A DNA stretch of 7,485 bases from assembly GCA_025462785.1 (NCBI GenBank), contig JAOAPG010000251.1:1-7485 (forward strand). The letters are read 5' to 3'. Origin of the DNA: Acidobacteriaceae bacterium (GTDB lineage Bacteria > Acidobacteriota > Terriglobia > Terriglobales > Acidobacteriaceae). A model generated the notes under the pieces. The model was not told the origin of the DNA and searched no databases. It worked only from the letters and a program-made list of their open reading frames with translations. Shown piece after piece: positions 1-6,080 of this stretch (position 1 is its first letter; each line of letters begins with the position of its first letter). Both the position numbers and the translations under genes were made by a program.

Positions 1-422
1 ATCAGCGCTGTATCGGACATCGCGATCTTCAGAAAATCCTGCTTTGATCCGAGACCGGCATCTTGCATTGCCTGCGCAATGTCGAACATGTTGAAGCCTT
101 CGGGGATGACGACCGTGTGGACGTAAACATCGTCGCGAACCAGCCGCGAGTGGACATCAATCGCCTTTGCATCCTTCTCAAAGAGATATTCGCCTGCCTT
201 CAGAGAACGCTTGTGATGCAAGTAATGCCAGAGTATGAAGGCATCTGCATTGCGAATGACTCCCGCAGATTTCAGCTCAGTTGCAATACGCCGTGTAGAG
301 TAACCGGGGTGCAGCAGAACGAATTTTTGGCCCGCCGGAGTGACGGGCAGCCAGAGCGCCCAGGCGAGAAATCCGCTAAGAGCGAGTACCGCAAGAAATA
401 AGAATGTAAAGAAGGCGCGCAA
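1..422 (-). CDS. mltG: Endolytic murein transglycosylase MltG (YceG-like), N-terminal part, cut by the window edge
   Basis: MltG is an inner-membrane enzyme that cleaves nascent glycan strands and so sets peptidoglycan chain length. Translating the minus strand gives 140 uninterrupted codons. Residues 3-25 are one hydrophobic helix ending at the 'WALWLP' boundary. A 'GYSTRRIATELKSAGVI' stretch (about 40-56) and 'HHKRSLKAGEYLF' (69-81) follow, then 'VVIPEGFNMFDIAQAM' (104-119), the LysM-like subdomain typical of YceG proteins. The catalytic domain with its glutamate lies beyond the left edge (family length about 330-350). The start is taken as TTG at 422: the only upstream in-frame codons before a TAA (437-435) are four non-start codons. 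No Shine-Dalgarno site is visible; a TAAAAT hexamer lies at 437-432. mltG commonly neighbours ruvX (yqgF); here ruvX is on the same strand but 4 kb away. The family call is firm and the start is moderately sure. Confidence 0.88.
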   Translation of the reverse strand, partial: MRAFFTFLFLAVLALSGFLAWALWLPVTPAGQKFVLLHPGYSTRRIATELKSAGVIRNADAFILWHYLHHKRSLKAGEYLFEKDAKAIDVHSRLVRDDVYVHTVVIPEGFNMFDIAQAMQDAGLGSKQDFLKIAMSDTAL

Positions 423-520
423 GCTGGAGATATTTTAGAGGATGATGGGAGTTTTTTGGCATCCCGTTGGTTGATGTCCTTTGGCAACACCTCACCCGCT
501 ACTAACGCTGCGCAATTTCC

Positions 521-543
521 TGTTCAGAATTTTGCCCTGAACA
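521..543. promoter_or_regulatory. Inverted repeat upstream of gntR, candidate autoregulatory operator
   Basis: A perfect 7-bp inverted repeat, TGTTCAG at 521-527 and CTGAACA at 537-543, is separated by 9 bases. It ends 33 bases before the preferred gntR ATG, and its right arm covers the candidate -35 element. GntR-family regulators of the YtrA type bind as dimers to spaced inverted repeats in their own promoters, so size and position fit an operator. Binding is inferred. A simple hairpin is the alternative. Confidence 0.45.
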
Positions 544-566
544 TTTGTCTTTGTCTTGAGTACATT
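538..566 (+). promoter_or_regulatory. Weak candidate promoter of the gntR-slipin-ExbD-like operon
   Basis: TGAACA (538-543, four of six against TTGACA) and TACATT (561-566, four of six against TATAAT) are separated by 17 bases. Transcription would start near 573, only a few bases before the ATG at 577. The -35 overlaps the right arm of the inverted repeat, which would suit repression by the gene's own product. Both hexamers are weak matches, so this is a suggestion. Confidence 0.3.
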
Positions 567-576
567 CAGCTGCGTA

Positions 577-984
577 ATGAGTTCCCGTCGGCTTTCGTTT
601 CGTTTTCGGCTTGACCTTCACAGCGGCGTACCGGTCTATCGCCAGATCATAGACCATGTGCGCGGGGGCATTGCTTCCGGATCGCTGGCCGTTGGCGACC
701 AACTCCCGACAGTTCGCCAGCTCGCCGTCGATTTGTCGATCAATCCTAATACCGTAGTTCGCGCCTATCGCGAGCTCGAACTCGGCGGATTGTTGGAGAC
801 CCATCAAGGAACCGGGACTTTTATCAGCGCACAAAAACTGCGCGGCGGAGAAGCAGAGCGCGAGCGGCAGTTGACCCAGATCGTAGGAGAATGTGTGGCT
901 CGCGCTGGGGCGGCCGGCTTTACAGTCGAGGATTTAATCGAACAGTTGCGCAAATTGGTTCCAGAGCCACCTCGCAGGAGATAA
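577..984 (+). CDS. GntR family transcriptional regulator, YtrA subfamily
   Basis: This is a short DNA-binding regulator of 135 residues. A GntR winged helix-turn-helix fills about residues 12-84: 'DLHSGVPVYRQIIDHV' opens it, then 'LAVGDQLPTVRQLAVDLSIN' (37-56), 'PNTVVRAYRELELGGLLE' (57-74) and the wing 'QGTGTFIS' (77-84). The remaining 50 residues form a short helical tail with no large effector domain, which defines the YtrA subfamily. ATG at 577 is preferred; the reading frame also allows TTG at 556, seven codons upstream. Neither has a Shine-Dalgarno site, and a candidate promoter would start transcription near 573. The stop overlaps the ribosome-binding region of the slipin gene 5 bases downstream, so the two are almost certainly cotranscribed. 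YtrA proteins usually sit with ABC transporters; here the partner is a slipin. The ligand is unknown. Confidence 0.9.
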   Translation: MSSRRLSFRFRLDLHSGVPVYRQIIDHVRGGIASGSLAVGDQLPTVRQLAVDLSINPNTVVRAYRELELGGLLETHQGTGTFISAQKLRGGEAERERQLTQIVGECVARAGAAGFTVEDLIEQLRKLVPEPPRRR

Positions 985-989
985 AGGTC

Positions 990-1853
990 ATGATCAAAAT
1001 CGAACAGATTAATGGCGTAGCAATCGCAGCATTCGTATTTTGCCTCATCGCCGGGGCGTTGCTCAGCATAACAATGCACCAGCCTGCACCAATAGTTATG
1101 GGCGCATTGCTAGGCCTCTATCTGCTATTCGCAATCAAAGTCGTGCAGCAATGGGAGAAGGTTGCCCTCTTGCGCCTGGGCCGTTACGTCGGTCTTCGCG
1201 GGCCGGGAATATTTCACATTGTTCCTGTCGTGGAGACGCTTAGCCCATTTGTGGACCAACGCGTTCGAGTGGCCAGCGTGACAGCCGAGTCCACGCTGAC
1301 TCGCGACACGGTCCCAGTGAACGTCGACGCTATTGTGTTCTGGATGGTGTGGAACGCTGAAAAGGCGATCCTCGAAGTGGAGAATTTTCTCGATGCTATC
1401 AATTTGAGTGCGCAGACCGCGTTGCGGGAGTCTATCGGTCGTCATGAGCTGGCGCAGATGATCACCGAACGCGAGACCCTGGGACGCGAACTGCAGCGCA
1501 TTCTTGACGAGAAGACAAATCCGTGGGGCATAACCGTACAGTCCGTGGAAGTCAGAGACGTGAGAATTCCGCAGGGGCTCGAAGACGCCATGTCTCGGCA
1601 AGCCCAGGCGGAACGCGAGCGACAGGCGCGAATCATTCTGGGCCAGGCCGAAACGGAAATTTCTAACAGCTTCGTGGAGGCCGCAGCCGCCTACGCCGAA
1701 AACCCCGTGGCACTGCATCTTCGTGCCATGAACATGCTATACGAAGCCATCAAGGAAAAAGGTTCGATGGTGATCGTGCCATCCTCGGCGGTAGAGACTA
1801 TGGGCCTCGGGGGAACCTTGGCAACTGCGTCTCTCGGCGGAGCAAAAACCTAA
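990..1853 (+). CDS. Slipin (stomatin/prohibitin-like SPFH domain membrane protein)
   Basis: Slipins are membrane-anchored SPFH proteins that form oligomeric scaffolds in lipid microdomains, often linked to membrane stress or protease control. This one has 287 residues. Two hydrophobic stretches (about 7-29 and 34-52) precede the SPFH start 'QQWEKVALLRLGRYVGLRGPG' around 53-73. The rest of the domain includes 'DQRVRVASVTAE', 'TRDTVPVNVDAIVFWMV', 'ALRESIGRHELAQMITERE' and 'WGITVQSVEVRDVRIPQGLEDAM', all close to stomatin signatures. A charged coiled-coil region rich in Q, A, E and R ('RQAQAERERQARIILGQAE') follows, with a short tail 'SMVIVPSSAVETMGLGG'. ATG at 990 has AGGAG at 976-980 with 9 bases spacing; the same frame is open further upstream, but only as overlap with gntR. 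Many slipins pair with NfeD; none is seen here. The following gene encodes an exported ExbD-like protein. The family call is firm and the role inferred. Confidence 0.93.
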   Translation: MIKIEQINGVAIAAFVFCLIAGALLSITMHQPAPIVMGALLGLYLLFAIKVVQQWEKVALLRLGRYVGLRGPGIFHIVPVVETLSPFVDQRVRVASVTAESTLTRDTVPVNVDAIVFWMVWNAEKAILEVENFLDAINLSAQTALRESIGRHELAQMITERETLGRELQRILDEKTNPWGITVQSVEVRDVRIPQGLEDAMSRQAQAERERQARIILGQAETEISNSFVEAAAAYAENPVALHLRAMNMLYEAIKEKGSMVIVPSSAVETMGLGGTLATASLGGAKT

Positions 1854-1889
1854 CAACTCCAACTAAATAGGTCGAAAGGAGCAGGACGT

Positions 1890-2606
1890 ATGAAGTATCT
1901 ACTCGAAGTGTGCCTTGTCTCGTTGACTCTAGCTGTAGACCCTATAACTTGTGCTGCCGCGCAATCTCAAGCTCCCACAACTGCGGCGATGCAAAAGGGG
2001 ATCAGCGTGCAGTTGCCACTCGCCAGCAGTGCAATACCGATGCCCGAAGCAGACCAAGAGGATGCGTTGATAGTGAGTGTTACCGACGACGGAGATGTAT
2101 ACGTGGGAATTGATCCGACCAGTCCCATTGATTTGGCTGAAAAGATTAAGGGTGATTTGTCTAGCCGGACGGAAAAGAAGCTATACATTAAGGCCGACGC
2201 TCGTACTGCGTATTCCAATGTGGTGAAAGTTCTAGACGCGGTGCGCACAGCAGGTTTCGAAGCACCAAACCTGCTGACTCACCAACGAGACTCATCGGAG
2301 CTGGGGACTCTAGTGCCACCTAAAGGGATAGAAGTGTTAGTTCGTCCGTCGTCGCTCCCGGGCCCGGGGACGATCGTCGTGCAAGTGCTCAACTCCGGGC
2401 AGCAGGGGCCCAAGCTAAAGATCAACAAAGAGCAGATTCCCTGGCCGACTCTGCAAAGTACGTTGAGGCAGCTTTTCCAGAACCAAAGGGAGAGAGTGGT
2501 TCAAGTGAGCGCAGAGGGGAAATTGCGATTTGCAGATGTGGTGCGAGTGATCGATGCGTGCAGTTCCGCGGGGGCTAAAGTCGTTCTAGTCACGCCAGGA
2601 CCGTAG
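1890..2606 (+). CDS. Exported protein with two tandem ExbD/TolR-like periplasmic domains
   Basis: ExbD and TolR are proton-motive-force transducers with one membrane helix and a periplasmic domain. This 238-residue protein has the periplasmic fold twice. Residues 1-24 form a short hydrophobic leader with a plausible signal peptidase site after 'CAAA'. Domain 1 (about 35-130) has 'MQKGISVQLP', 'DALIVSVTDDGDVYVG', 'KKLYIKADARTAYSNVVKVL' and 'DAVRTAGFEAPNLLT', each close to ordinary ExbD. Domain 2 (about 145-236) repeats it in diverged form: 'PKGIEVLVRP', 'TIVVQVLNSG', 'KLKINKEQIPWPTL', 'RFADVVRVIDACSSAGAKVVLVT'. The ExbD transmembrane helix with its proton-path aspartate is missing; an Asp-Pro at 17-18 near the end of the leader is odd. 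AAGGAG (1876-1881) lies 8 bases before the ATG. It starts 36 bases after the slipin stop, so it is probably the third gene of that operon. No ExbB/TolQ gene is visible. Whether the leader is cleaved or stays as an anchor is unknown. Confidence 0.85.
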   Translation: MKYLLEVCLVSLTLAVDPITCAAAQSQAPTTAAMQKGISVQLPLASSAIPMPEADQEDALIVSVTDDGDVYVGIDPTSPIDLAEKIKGDLSSRTEKKLYIKADARTAYSNVVKVLDAVRTAGFEAPNLLTHQRDSSELGTLVPPKGIEVLVRPSSLPGPGTIVVQVLNSGQQGPKLKINKEQIPWPTLQSTLRQLFQNQRERVVQVSAEGKLRFADVVRVIDACSSAGAKVVLVTPGP

Positions 2607-2710
2607 GCGGACGGGCAGGACCTGAATTATCATTCCTCAGGTGCCGTTCAGGGCAGACAATCGCGGCTTCTCGGAACCGATTACTTTGACGCGGCGTTGC
2701 AACAATCACT

Positions 2711-3492
2711 ATGGCGAGAAAAAATAATAACGCGGAAAACGTCGTGGAAAAGAAGCCTAAGGAAACTCCAGTCGAGTTTCTGGCCTCGCTAGCGGCAGTG
2801 TTGGCGACGGGGTTGTTCATTATTACCTTTGTCGTCCAAGCGTTTGCGATTCCTTCCAGTTCGATGGAAAACACGCTCCTCATTGGTGACCACGTACTGG
2901 TGAACCGCATCCAGCTTGCTCCTAAAAGTTCATTGCTGCGGCCGCTGCTACCCTATAGCGAGATTCATCGCGGAGACATTGTCGTGTTTCTCTCGCCGCA
3001 GACGCCCGGCCTCTATGTGATCAAGAGAATTATTGGCATACCGGGAGACCGCATTCACTTACGCGACGGGGTGGTCTATCGCAATGGACAGAAACTTGAC
3101 GAACCGTATGTGCTTCATGACCGAGACGACGTCAGTGACTATTACCGAAACAATTTCCCGGTGATGCTACCGCCGGACTTCGATCCCAACATCTACCATG
3201 TCTGGAGCGCGGAACTGCCGTCCCACTTCAGGGAGAGGACATCGTGGTTCCCCCGAATGCCTATTTCGGAATGGGAGACCACCGGGGAGTTAGCTTGGAT
3301 AGCCGTTACTGGGGATTCATTCCCCGGCAAAATGTGATTGGAAGCCCGATGTTCATCTACTGGTCTTTTGAAACCAAGGACGACCCGTACACAAAAACTT
3401 CGGTCGCGGATCGCGTCGCATTTCTGGCCCACACGGTCATTCATTTCTTTGATGAAACTCGGTGGCAGCGGACCCTTCAAATAGTGCGGTAA
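2711..3492 (+). pseudogene. lepB: Signal peptidase I, interrupted by an apparent one-base deletion
   Basis: Type I signal peptidase removes signal peptides at the outer face of the cytoplasmic membrane. The first frame (2711-3337) carries a charged N-terminus, one membrane helix (about 23-46), 'IPSSSMENTLLIGDHVLVN' with catalytic Ser51, 'RGDIVVFLSP', and 'YVIKRIIGIPGDRI' with catalytic Lys105. Family similarity stops near residue 174. It continues in the -1 frame as 'DIVVPPNAYFGMGDHRGVSLDSRYWGFIP', containing the GD..S.DSR box, and ends at 3492 with 'FFDETRWQRTLQIVR'. One base restored around 3230-3238 would give an intact protein of about 260 residues, normal for the family. There is no obvious slippery heptamer, so programmed frameshifting is unlikely. 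A sequencing or assembly error and a real mutation cannot be told apart here. The ATG at 2711 lacks a clear Shine-Dalgarno site. His replaces the usual Asn in the GDN box. Confidence 0.88.
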
Positions 3493-3571
3493 AGCTCCCC
3501 TGGGAGGCGCCTTGGTTACTTCTGGATCTTGGCGATAACATATGCGCCGTCATATTCTTGAGGCTCTTTTT

Positions 3572-4333
3572 GTGAAGACGCTGATCGTTCTCTTGCTTTT
3601 GTCATCTGCGTCATTTGGCCAAAGCCCTTTCGATGGCACTTGGGTCACTATTGCGCCTCTCCGGCAGAAAGCAGCATTGTATTTACTTTTCAAAGGCACA
3701 TTTCGCTGCTCTGGTTGCATGGCGGACATGGAAGTCAATGCCGACGGGGATGACCACAAGGTTGGAGAGACAGCCTACTGGGACACCTTGAATGTTCAGA
3801 TGGTGGATGCACACACGGTCGAAATCATCGCCAAGAAAGCCGGCAAGACAATGCTCACTGAAGTCGATGCAATTTCTCCGGATGGAAGTACGATGACCCA
3901 ATTGGTGAAAGACACGACTGAAGCCGAGACCGTCACAATTGAAACTCGAAGTCGGCGAATCGAAAAGGGACCCGATGGCTCCCACGCCGTTTCAGGATCT
4001 TGGCGCGCTTACGAGACCAATCGATCCAGGAACGGTTCGATAATTAAATACAAATGCACAGAGGATGGATTTAGTGCCGAAACTCCTCTTGGAGAGAGGT
4101 TCACTGCAAAGTTCGACGGTAAGGACTATCCAGTCGAGGACGACCCTGGCCACACCATGGTCTCCGCGAAGGTACTAAGCCCAGACACGATCGAACTAAC
4201 CTCCAAACGCAACGGGGAAGTAGTTGCGATCAAACGTATGTCCGTGGTGCCCGGCGGAAGGTCAATTCACGTTCTCTTCAAGAATAAGGAAGGCGATACC
4301 ATCATGGTCTTCGACATGCGCAAAGAACCATAA
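3572..4333 (+). CDS. Secreted two-repeat protein of unknown function, acidobacterial type
   Basis: From GTG at 3572 the product has 253 residues and a textbook signal peptide (1-16, Lys then a leucine-rich core, cleavage probable after 'SASFG'). GAGG at 3560-3563 lies 8 bases before this GTG. The upstream ATG at 3542 has no such site and would add ten residues before the signal peptide, so 3572 is preferred. The mature part begins 'PFDGTW' and holds two similar beta-rich repeats. Repeat 1 (about 18-130) has 'VQMVDAHTVEIIAKKAGKTMLTEVDAISPDGSTMTQLVKD'-like pieces, and repeat 2 (about 140-250) has the matching 'VLSPDTIELTSKRNGEVV' and 'MSVVPGGRSIHVLFKNKEGD'. The repeats are joined by 'SHAVSGSWR' (137-145). 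A CxxC pair sits at Cys46 and Cys49. I recognise the general family only as acidobacterial exported hypotheticals and assign no function. It lies 79 bases after the signal peptidase gene in the same orientation. Confidence 0.75.
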   Translation: MKTLIVLLLLSSASFGQSPFDGTWVTIAPLRQKAALYLLFKGTFRCSGCMADMEVNADGDDHKVGETAYWDTLNVQMVDAHTVEIIAKKAGKTMLTEVDAISPDGSTMTQLVKDTTEAETVTIETRSRRIEKGPDGSHAVSGSWRAYETNRSRNGSIIKYKCTEDGFSAETPLGERFTAKFDGKDYPVEDDPGHTMVSAKVLSPDTIELTSKRNGEVVAIKRMSVVPGGRSIHVLFKNKEGDTIMVFDMRKEP

Positions 4334-4407
4334 CACCGATTGTCCGGTAACGGTCGTTAGCATCAGAGCACTCCGGCCAAACTGCCGACTCTAACTTAAC
4401 ATCCAAA

Positions 4408-4866
4408 TTAGACGCCATTCCCTCTCATCTCCATCCAACTCTGCAGGATTAGCATTGCCGCCAACTTATCCACCACTTCTCCCCTGCGCTTTATCGACAT
4501 CTCTGAATCCCGCAACACTCTGTTTGCCTGGGCTGAGGTCAGGCGCTCGTCCACCAAGTGCACTGGCAGCTTGAATTTTTTTCGCAGCTCTTCTGCGAAC
4601 AATTGCATTTTTTCGGATTGCGTTCCTTCGAGGCCGCTCATCCTCAATGGATATCCCACGACAATCTCTGAGATCTCGTACTTCTTTATTAGCTCTGCGA
4701 GCCGTCCGAAATCGGTTCGTTTGTTCTGACGCCGGATAGTTTCGAGTCCCTGGGCCGTAATCCCCAGAGGATCAGAAACAGCAATGCCGATTGTCTTCGA
4801 TCCAACGTCCAACCCCAACACGCGCGGAGACCGTTGCTGGACGGGTTCAATCGCATCTGAAATCAC
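4408..4866 (-). CDS. ruvX: RuvX/YqgF family RNase H-fold nuclease
   Basis: YqgF proteins have a RuvC/RNase H fold. They act in maturation of the 16S rRNA 5' end and are annotated as putative Holliday junction resolvases. The 152-residue product carries all family motifs: 'VLGLDVGSKTIGIAVSDP' (16-33, Asp20), 'EIVVGYPLRMSG' (67-78), 'VHLVDERLTSAQA' (102-114, Glu107) and 'VVDKLAAMLILQSWM' (131-145, Asp133). Three acidic residues in these places form the usual metal site. The start is GTG at 4866, with no Shine-Dalgarno site. A perfect TATAAT on the same strand (4878-4873) would place the transcription start at or beside the GTG, suggesting a leaderless message. A shorter start at the GTG codon for Val16 cannot be excluded. 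The gene is divergent from the AI-2E gene and convergent with the secreted-protein gene. The family call is firm. Confidence 0.94.
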   Translation of the reverse strand: MISDAIEPVQQRSPRVLGLDVGSKTIGIAVSDPLGITAQGLETIRRQNKRTDFGRLAELIKKYEISEIVVGYPLRMSGLEGTQSEKMQLFAEELRKKFKLPVHLVDERLTSAQANRVLRDSEMSIKRRGEVVDKLAAMLILQSWMEMRGNGV

Positions 4867-4872
4867 CCGACC

Positions 4873-4878
4873 ATTATA
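4873..4878 (-). promoter_or_regulatory. Consensus -10 box for ruvX
   Basis: On the minus strand the sequence reads TATAAT, a full match to the sigma-70 type -10 element, 6 bases before the ruvX GTG. The region where a -35 would lie shows no good match to TTGACA. Position implies transcription beginning about at the start codon. This is inferred from sequence only. Confidence 0.5.
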
Positions 4879-4952
4879 GGATGGTAGTGGTATAGGTATC
4901 GGCGAATATATAGGATGGGCGAAGCCGAGGAACTAGAATACGATTGACTAGC

Positions 4953-6032
4953 ATGGCCACTGAACGTGCCGAACTAAAAGCACCGGATGCTCCGGCAATC
5001 CCTTGCCCTCCGGAGACGGTGCCTAGAACAAATTGGGCACAGAACCTGGTTGGGGTAGGAGCGGTATTGGGTCTTTGTTACTACGGTGAGATCGTTCTCG
5101 CAGTCCTGATGGTTTCTGTGCTGCTGGCGTTCATCCTTGCGCCCTTAGTCGATCTTCTAGGACGCCTGCGGCTGCCTCGCGCGCTGTCGGCGGGAATTGC
5201 GATGCTGCTCTTGTTCGCAGCCATTACTGGCATTTTTTATTTTTCATACAACCAGGCGATGAGCCTGGTGGAAGATTTGCCAAAGTACACGACCAAAATT
5301 CGACAAGAAACTGTGCGCTTCCGGCAGAAGGCGGAAAGCTTCCAAGTGTTGAATCCTCAACACGAGAAAGGCGTATTGAATGTACGTCCCGCGACGGATT
5401 GGACGGACCTCCTCACTCGCGGATTCGGCTCAGTCAGTCAGGCTATCTTTGCGGCATCGTTCGTTCCCTTTCTGGCCTACTTCATGCTGACCTGGCAAGA
5501 ACATGTGCGCTCTGCGACAGTGATGCTGTTTCCGATGGAAAATCGCCATACCGCGTACACCACACTGGGATTGATTTCCGCCATGATTCGCAGTTTTATG
5601 GTGGGAAATTTACTGATCGGTGTGCTTATGGGGATCATCAGTACCGCATCGTTCGGGGCTCTTCACATCCCATTCTTTTATTTCGCGGGATTTTTGAGCG
5701 GCTTTCTCAGCCTGGTACCTTACCTTGGCGTAATTCTTGCGGTGGCGCCACCACTGTTCCTCGGCCTCGGACATATTGGCTCCAGCGAGATGGTCTGGGT
5801 ACTGGTCACGGTTTTCGGCCTTCATCTTTTGACCTTGAATGTGCTCTATCCAAAAATCCTGGGTAAGCGGCTTCAGCTGAATCCATTGGCGGTCACGATT
5901 TCACTTCTGGTATGGGCGTGGCTCTGGGGAGGAATTGGTTTGTTACTCGCGATCCCCATGACCGCGGCAATGAAAATCATTTTCGACCACATCGAATCGT
6001 TGAAACCGTTCGGAAACTGGTTGGGAGAATAA
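4953..6032 (+). CDS. AI-2E family transporter (PerM/TqsA-like membrane protein)
   Basis: This is a polytopic inner-membrane protein of the AI-2E exporter superfamily, whose members export autoinducer-2, act as Na+/H+ antiporters, or have unknown substrates. From ATG at 4953 it has 359 residues, normal length. About eight hydrophobic segments are visible: a pair near 30-70, one near 78-100, then a charged soluble loop (about 103-165), one near 167-185, and four more in the C-terminal half. Family signatures include 'FLSLVPYLGVILAVAPPLFLGL' near 247-268 split over the loop between helices, and 'LNPLAVTISLLVWAWLWGG' followed by 'IGLLLAIPMTAAMKII' near the end. An in-frame TTG at 4944 is an alternative start. 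A GAGG at 4927-4930 is too far from either for a confident ribosome-binding site. A TAGAAT at 4934-4939 could be a -10. The gene stands alone, divergent from ruvX and convergent with carD. The substrate cannot be inferred from context. Confidence 0.9.
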   Translation: MATERAELKAPDAPAIPCPPETVPRTNWAQNLVGVGAVLGLCYYGEIVLAVLMVSVLLAFILAPLVDLLGRLRLPRALSAGIAMLLLFAAITGIFYFSYNQAMSLVEDLPKYTTKIRQETVRFRQKAESFQVLNPQHEKGVLNVRPATDWTDLLTRGFGSVSQAIFAASFVPFLAYFMLTWQEHVRSATVMLFPMENRHTAYTTLGLISAMIRSFMVGNLLIGVLMGIISTASFGALHIPFFYFAGFLSGFLSLVPYLGVILAVAPPLFLGLGHIGSSEMVWVLVTVFGLHLLTLNVLYPKILGKRLQLNPLAVTISLLVWAWLWGGIGLLLAIPMTAAMKIIFDHIESLKPFGNWLGE

Positions 6033-6080
6033 AAGTTGCAGCGGAAATAGAGAGCAGGAGCAGGATGTGCAGGTAGGTGT

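Noticed and set aside
63..401. Open frame of 112 codons on the plus strand
   Set aside because: It lies antisense to mltG, whose minus-strand translation matches the family throughout; the plus frame has no recognisable protein character.
272..490. Minus-strand open frame of 72 codons overlapping the mltG start
   Set aside because: It is in another frame from the MltG translation and lacks any family signature.
1125..1718. Long minus-strand open frame (197 codons) inside slipin
   Set aside because: The slipin frame is family-consistent over its full length; the antisense frame is a composition shadow with no recognisable motif or ribosome-binding site.
2620..2642. ACCTGA/TCAGGT hairpin after the ExbD-like gene
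   Set aside because: Only six base pairs with an 11-base loop and no T-run; too weak to call a terminator.
2686..2714. TTGACG as a -35 for the signal peptidase gene
   Set aside because: At 17 bases spacing the -10 position falls on the start codon itself, so it cannot drive this gene with the chosen start.
3228..3245. Programmed -1 frameshift in signal peptidase I
   Set aside because: No X-XXY-YYZ slippery heptamer and no strong downstream hairpin were seen, and the family is not known to use frameshifting.
3495..3506. CTCC/GGAG hairpin after the signal peptidase gene
   Set aside because: A four-base stem without a T-run is expected by chance.
5399..5866. 155-codon plus-strand frame inside the AI-2E transporter gene
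   Set aside because: It overlaps the transporter in a different frame, and its translation lacks the hydrophobic pattern or any motif.
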